DNA of 64,000 nucleotides from Spirochaetota bacterium. Its GTDB lineage: Bacteria; Spirochaetota; UBA4802; JAFGDQ01. Position 1 is the first letter of the stretch, and each line of letters begins with the position of its first letter. The position numbers and the translations under genes were made by a program. This document shows positions 61,660-64,000 of the stretch, piece by piece. The stretch spans positions 1-64,000 of the forward strand of contig JAXHTS010000023.1 in assembly GCA_034190085.1 (NCBI GenBank), in the 5' to 3' direction. The notes under the pieces are model-generated. The model saw only the letters and a list, made by a program, of their open reading frames with translations, had not been told where the DNA came from and ran no database searches.

Positions 61660-62700
61660 TCATAGAATCAACATAGCATCACCATATGAAAAGAACCTGT
61701 ATCTTATATCAATCGCCTCTTTATAAGCATCCATAATTCTTTCATAGCCAGCAAATGCAGACACTAGCATTAGAAGTGTTGAATTTGGGGTGTGAAAATT
61801 AGTTATCAAGGCATCGATAGATCTGATTTTATAGGGAGGATAGATAAAAATATCTGTTTCACCAGAAACTGATGAATTGAGACTATTATCAAATGTGCTT
61901 TCAAGGGTTCTAAGGGAGGTGGTCCCCACTGCAACAATCCTCCTTCCTTCGCTTCTAGCCCTATTGATCTCCTTAATCGATTCCTCAGGTATATAAAACC
62001 TCTCGCTATACATCTTATGCCTTGTTAAATCATTCTCTCGCACAGGTTGGAAAGTACCCCACGAAACATATAGTGTTATATAGATAATGATAACTCCCAT
62101 GGCAATTAGTCTCTTCATCAACTCTTTAGTAAAATGCAAACCTGCGGTTGGAGATGCCACGGCCCCTACCCTATTAGAGTAAACTGTCTGATACCGCTCT
62201 TTATCATACTCATTAACATCTCTCCTGATATAGGGTGGCAAGGGGATTTCTCCAATTCTATTCAATACAACCTCATTCAGTTCAACATTAGTTTCTACTT
62301 CAATATAATCCTCAACCCTTCTTAGAACCTTGAATTTTACTGAAGGATCAGCAACTGAAGTTAAAAATTTATTGATCTTGAGTCTCTTCGTTCTATTGCA
62401 CAACACAAGCCATCTGTTATTGAATAGATGATTCACTAAAATAGTTTCAACTACCCCCCCGCTTTCCTTGGTAACCAGAATGCGAGCAGGGATAACCCTT
62501 GCATCATTCAAAACAAGCACGTCACCCTTCACTAAAAAGTCCTCTATTTCATGAAAGACCCTATGATGATATCTGCCAGAATCTCTATCCAAGACAAAGA
62601 GTCTGCATTCCTCCCTCTTATCAGATGGATATTGTGCTATTAGCTCCGATGGAAGTTGAAAATTGAAATCATTTAAAGTATAGGTTTTATCGCCTAGCAT
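61660..62700 (-). CDS. queA: S-adenosylmethionine:tRNA ribosyltransferase-isomerase
   Basis: QueA adds the epoxycyclopentyl group to 7-aminomethyl-7-deazaguanine in tRNA during queuosine synthesis. The 346 residues match: NFQLPSELIAQYPSDKREEC, VLVLNDARVIPARILVTKES, NRVGAVASPTAGLHFTKEL, YVSWGTFQPV, RHKMYSERFYIPEE, RIVAVGTTSLRTLE, TDIFIYPPYKI, NFHTPNSTLLMLVSAFAGYE and YRFFSYGDAMLI. The start overlaps the end of the SpoIID gene by 14 bases, so translation is coupled. tgt is not in the window. Confidence 0.96.
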   Translation of the reverse strand: MLGDKTYTLNDFNFQLPSELIAQYPSDKREECRLFVLDRDSGRYHHRVFHEIEDFLVKGDVLVLNDARVIPARILVTKESGGVVETILVNHLFNNRWLVLCNRTKRLKINKFLTSVADPSVKFKVLRRVEDYIEVETNVELNEVVLNRIGEIPLPPYIRRDVNEYDKERYQTVYSNRVGAVASPTAGLHFTKELMKRLIAMGVIIIYITLYVSWGTFQPVRENDLTRHKMYSERFYIPEESIKEINRARSEGRRIVAVGTTSLRTLESTFDNSLNSSVSGETDIFIYPPYKIRSIDALITNFHTPNSTLLMLVSAFAGYERIMDAYKEAIDIRYRFFSYGDAMLIL

Positions 62701-63856
62701 ATCTTGTTCTTAGGGTATCGATTATTCTTGTCCCCCTATAATAGTGCTTAAGTATTACTTTATAACCCGCTCCTTTCTCAGCCATACCCTTTGCACCCCA
62801 CTGGCACATCCCCACTCCATGACCCCAGCCATGACCATGAAGGATGAGTCCATCCCTTACCTTTGTTGCTGAAAAAAAGAGGCTCTTTACTCTTTGCTGT
62901 GAAAAGAGCAATCGAAAATCATTTCCAGTCATCCTCACATTCCCATTTTTATGTCTTATTATTACTGAACAGATCCTACCACTCTTCTTTCTAAAAACTA
63001 TATCCGATATTATTCCAACCGCCCCATATCTCTTTTTTAATAATTGTCTTATCTCATAAAGCGTTATCTTATCCTTCCATTGATAATGCGGGGAGTCCTT
63101 ACAATAATCACAACCCACTTCACATAAATAAATCTTATCATCGCCATTCCATACATATTTATCATCGCTGGTCTTACCGCCGCAGGTTGAATGGAAAAAA
63201 GCAAGTATAGGTTTATTATTAAAAATAACTATCTTTCCACAGGTTTCATCAACTGCCCTTTTTGTTATTCCTGATTCAACTGAAATGCCTTTATAAGCCT
63301 GAAAATTGATGGTAGCGTCTAAATCATACATAGATCTTCTCTTCATAAAATGATAAAAGGCATATGTCCTTGCAGCAACAGCCTGAGCTTTAATTGCTTC
63401 AATATCCCATGAACTCGATATCTCACTGGGAACTACACTATATAGGTATTCTGACATGCTTACAACATTAATTACATATATTTTTCCAAGAACATTATAT
63501 AGTTTTATTGCCCCCCTATAATACTTTCCATCCACGCATATTGGCGACCCCCATGATTCAATCAATATCGATTTTTTAAGTTTTTCAGGATAAAAATATA
63601 TCTTCCTACCCTTGCAATTATATTTTATTTCTCTATTATCAATTTCTGTAATCTTCATCCTTGATTTAGAAAACAACATGACTCTTGAATCCATCTTCTT
63701 AATCAATACCCTTATATATCCATTTTCAATACCAATGCTGCTGCTTCTTTTTAATAAGAATTCTTTTGACGGGGCACAAGAGGTTATCATTATAGTGATA
63801 ATGAATAATATTGCTAAATATCTATTATTGTAATGTAGTATTAATTGATATTTCAA
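62687..63856 (-). CDS. SpoIID/LytB-domain lipoprotein
   Basis: A 389-residue lipoprotein: hydrophobic signal with lipobox ITSC (Cys about 27), then a SpoIID/amidase-enhancer domain: VSMSEYLYSVVPSEISSSWD, AIKAQAVAARTYAFYH, DATINFQAYKGISVE, GKIVIFNNKPILAFFHSTCG, and at the end HGHGWGHGVGMCQWGAKGMA. SpoIID enzymes are lytic transglycosylases acting on denuded peptidoglycan glycan strands; in non-sporulators they are cell-wall remodelling enzymes. The start is TTG at 63856 with a poor ribosome binding site, overlapping a 21-bp word repeated elsewhere. The stop overlaps queA. Confidence 0.88.
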   Translation of the reverse strand: MKYQLILHYNNRYLAILFIITIMITSCAPSKEFLLKRSSSIGIENGYIRVLIKKMDSRVMLFSKSRMKITEIDNREIKYNCKGRKIYFYPEKLKKSILIESWGSPICVDGKYYRGAIKLYNVLGKIYVINVVSMSEYLYSVVPSEISSSWDIEAIKAQAVAARTYAFYHFMKRRSMYDLDATINFQAYKGISVESGITKRAVDETCGKIVIFNNKPILAFFHSTCGGKTSDDKYVWNGDDKIYLCEVGCDYCKDSPHYQWKDKITLYEIRQLLKKRYGAVGIISDIVFRKKSGRICSVIIRHKNGNVRMTGNDFRLLFSQQRVKSLFFSATKVRDGLILHGHGWGHGVGMCQWGAKGMAEKGAGYKVILKHYYRGTRIIDTLRTRYARR

Positions 63857-64000
63857 TGTAATAAAATCTCAGTTTTTATTATATAAGTAGGATTCAATAG
63901 GGATTTCCCTAGGGATTCTTATACCAATTAGCATGCAATTGAGGATGGAGGTAAAATGATTTTATGTTATATTTTAAATTAATTTATTAACCTCAAATTA

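Noticed and set aside
1-64000. tRNA, rRNA and CRISPR arrays
   Set aside because: No cloverleaf with a GTTCGA-type T-loop, no rRNA-like stretch and no regularly spaced repeats were found by eye; a tRNAscan-SE or Infernal run would settle small RNAs.

Overview
The window is AT-rich DNA from what looks like an anaerobic, diderm, spirochaete-like bacterium (inference, moderate confidence). Support comes from an LptF/LptG permease, four lipoproteins with short lipoboxes, an outer-membrane barrel protein, a flagellin-glycosylation (Maf/DUF115) protein, LL-diaminopimelate aminotransferase, and many ferredoxin-type, flavodoxin and Mrp/MinD-type proteins. No rRNA, tRNA or CRISPR array was seen. Genes are dense but often separated by AT-rich spacers, and several loci are decaying (an RND metal-efflux pair, an exonuclease III remnant, an interrupted IS30).

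Layout: 1-282 is the start of an IS5/IS1182-type transposase cut by the window edge. 1061-8860 holds a UPF0182 membrane protein, an LptF/G permease, a receiver-like protein with 21-residue coiled-coil repeats, a small unknown gene and an XPB/Ssl2-type helicase-associated protein. 9126-14380 is a plus-strand envelope block: small ORF, signal peptidase I with an unusual N-terminal extension, FtsI/PBP transpeptidase with PASTA domain, and Maf/DUF115. Then come a CBS protein, ribosomal protein S1-like protein, DEAD-box helicase and the cusB/cusA wreckage (18440-19985).

20117-30405 is a long minus-strand cluster of redox and metal/sulfur-handling genes. In transcription order it encodes a DUF5320-like Gly-rich protein (followed by a strong terminator), FmdB-type zinc ribbon, flavodoxin, Gly/Tyr-rich peptide, second FmdB, NifX/orange-protein-like protein, Gly-rich zinc-ribbon protein, two MinD-type ATPases with inserted ferredoxin domains, a thioredoxin-like protein with GPMC instead of CxxC, a CoA-disulfide-reductase/NADH-oxidase-like flavoprotein, thioredoxin, a DUF59 protein, a J-domain protein, a DsrE-like protein and a phosphotransacetylase-like protein. 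The flavoprotein is the main discovery. Its frame is interrupted by one UGA exactly at the redox-active cysteine position, the upstream half has a perfect Shine-Dalgarno and an FAD-binding motif, and a 6-bp hairpin with a GGUCU apical loop lies at the spacing of a bacterial SECIS. It is therefore very probably a selenoprotein, and conventional gene calling would truncate it.

31176-34337 is a plus-strand operon (DUF169-dephospho-CoA kinase fusion, two DUF2889 proteins, PHP phosphoesterase) of unknown role. 34350-38413 carries a penicillin-acylase-fold protein that seems to lack its nucleophile, DapL and a lipoprotein. 38788-45538 mixes an exonuclease III remnant, a NeuD/PglD-like acetyltransferase, a DUF362 ferredoxin protein, an IS30 copy with 23-bp terminal inverted repeats and one nonsense codon, a cysteine-containing paralogue of the selenoprotein candidate, and a methyltransferase. 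45601-53585 encodes two giant modular lipoproteins and an outer-membrane barrel protein. The last part (53952-63856) is mostly housekeeping: zinc ribbon protein, GT2 glycosyltransferase, IspF, STAS protein, RecJ, RNase HI, COG1579 zinc-ribbon protein, Nif3-like, QueA and a SpoIID-type lipoprotein.
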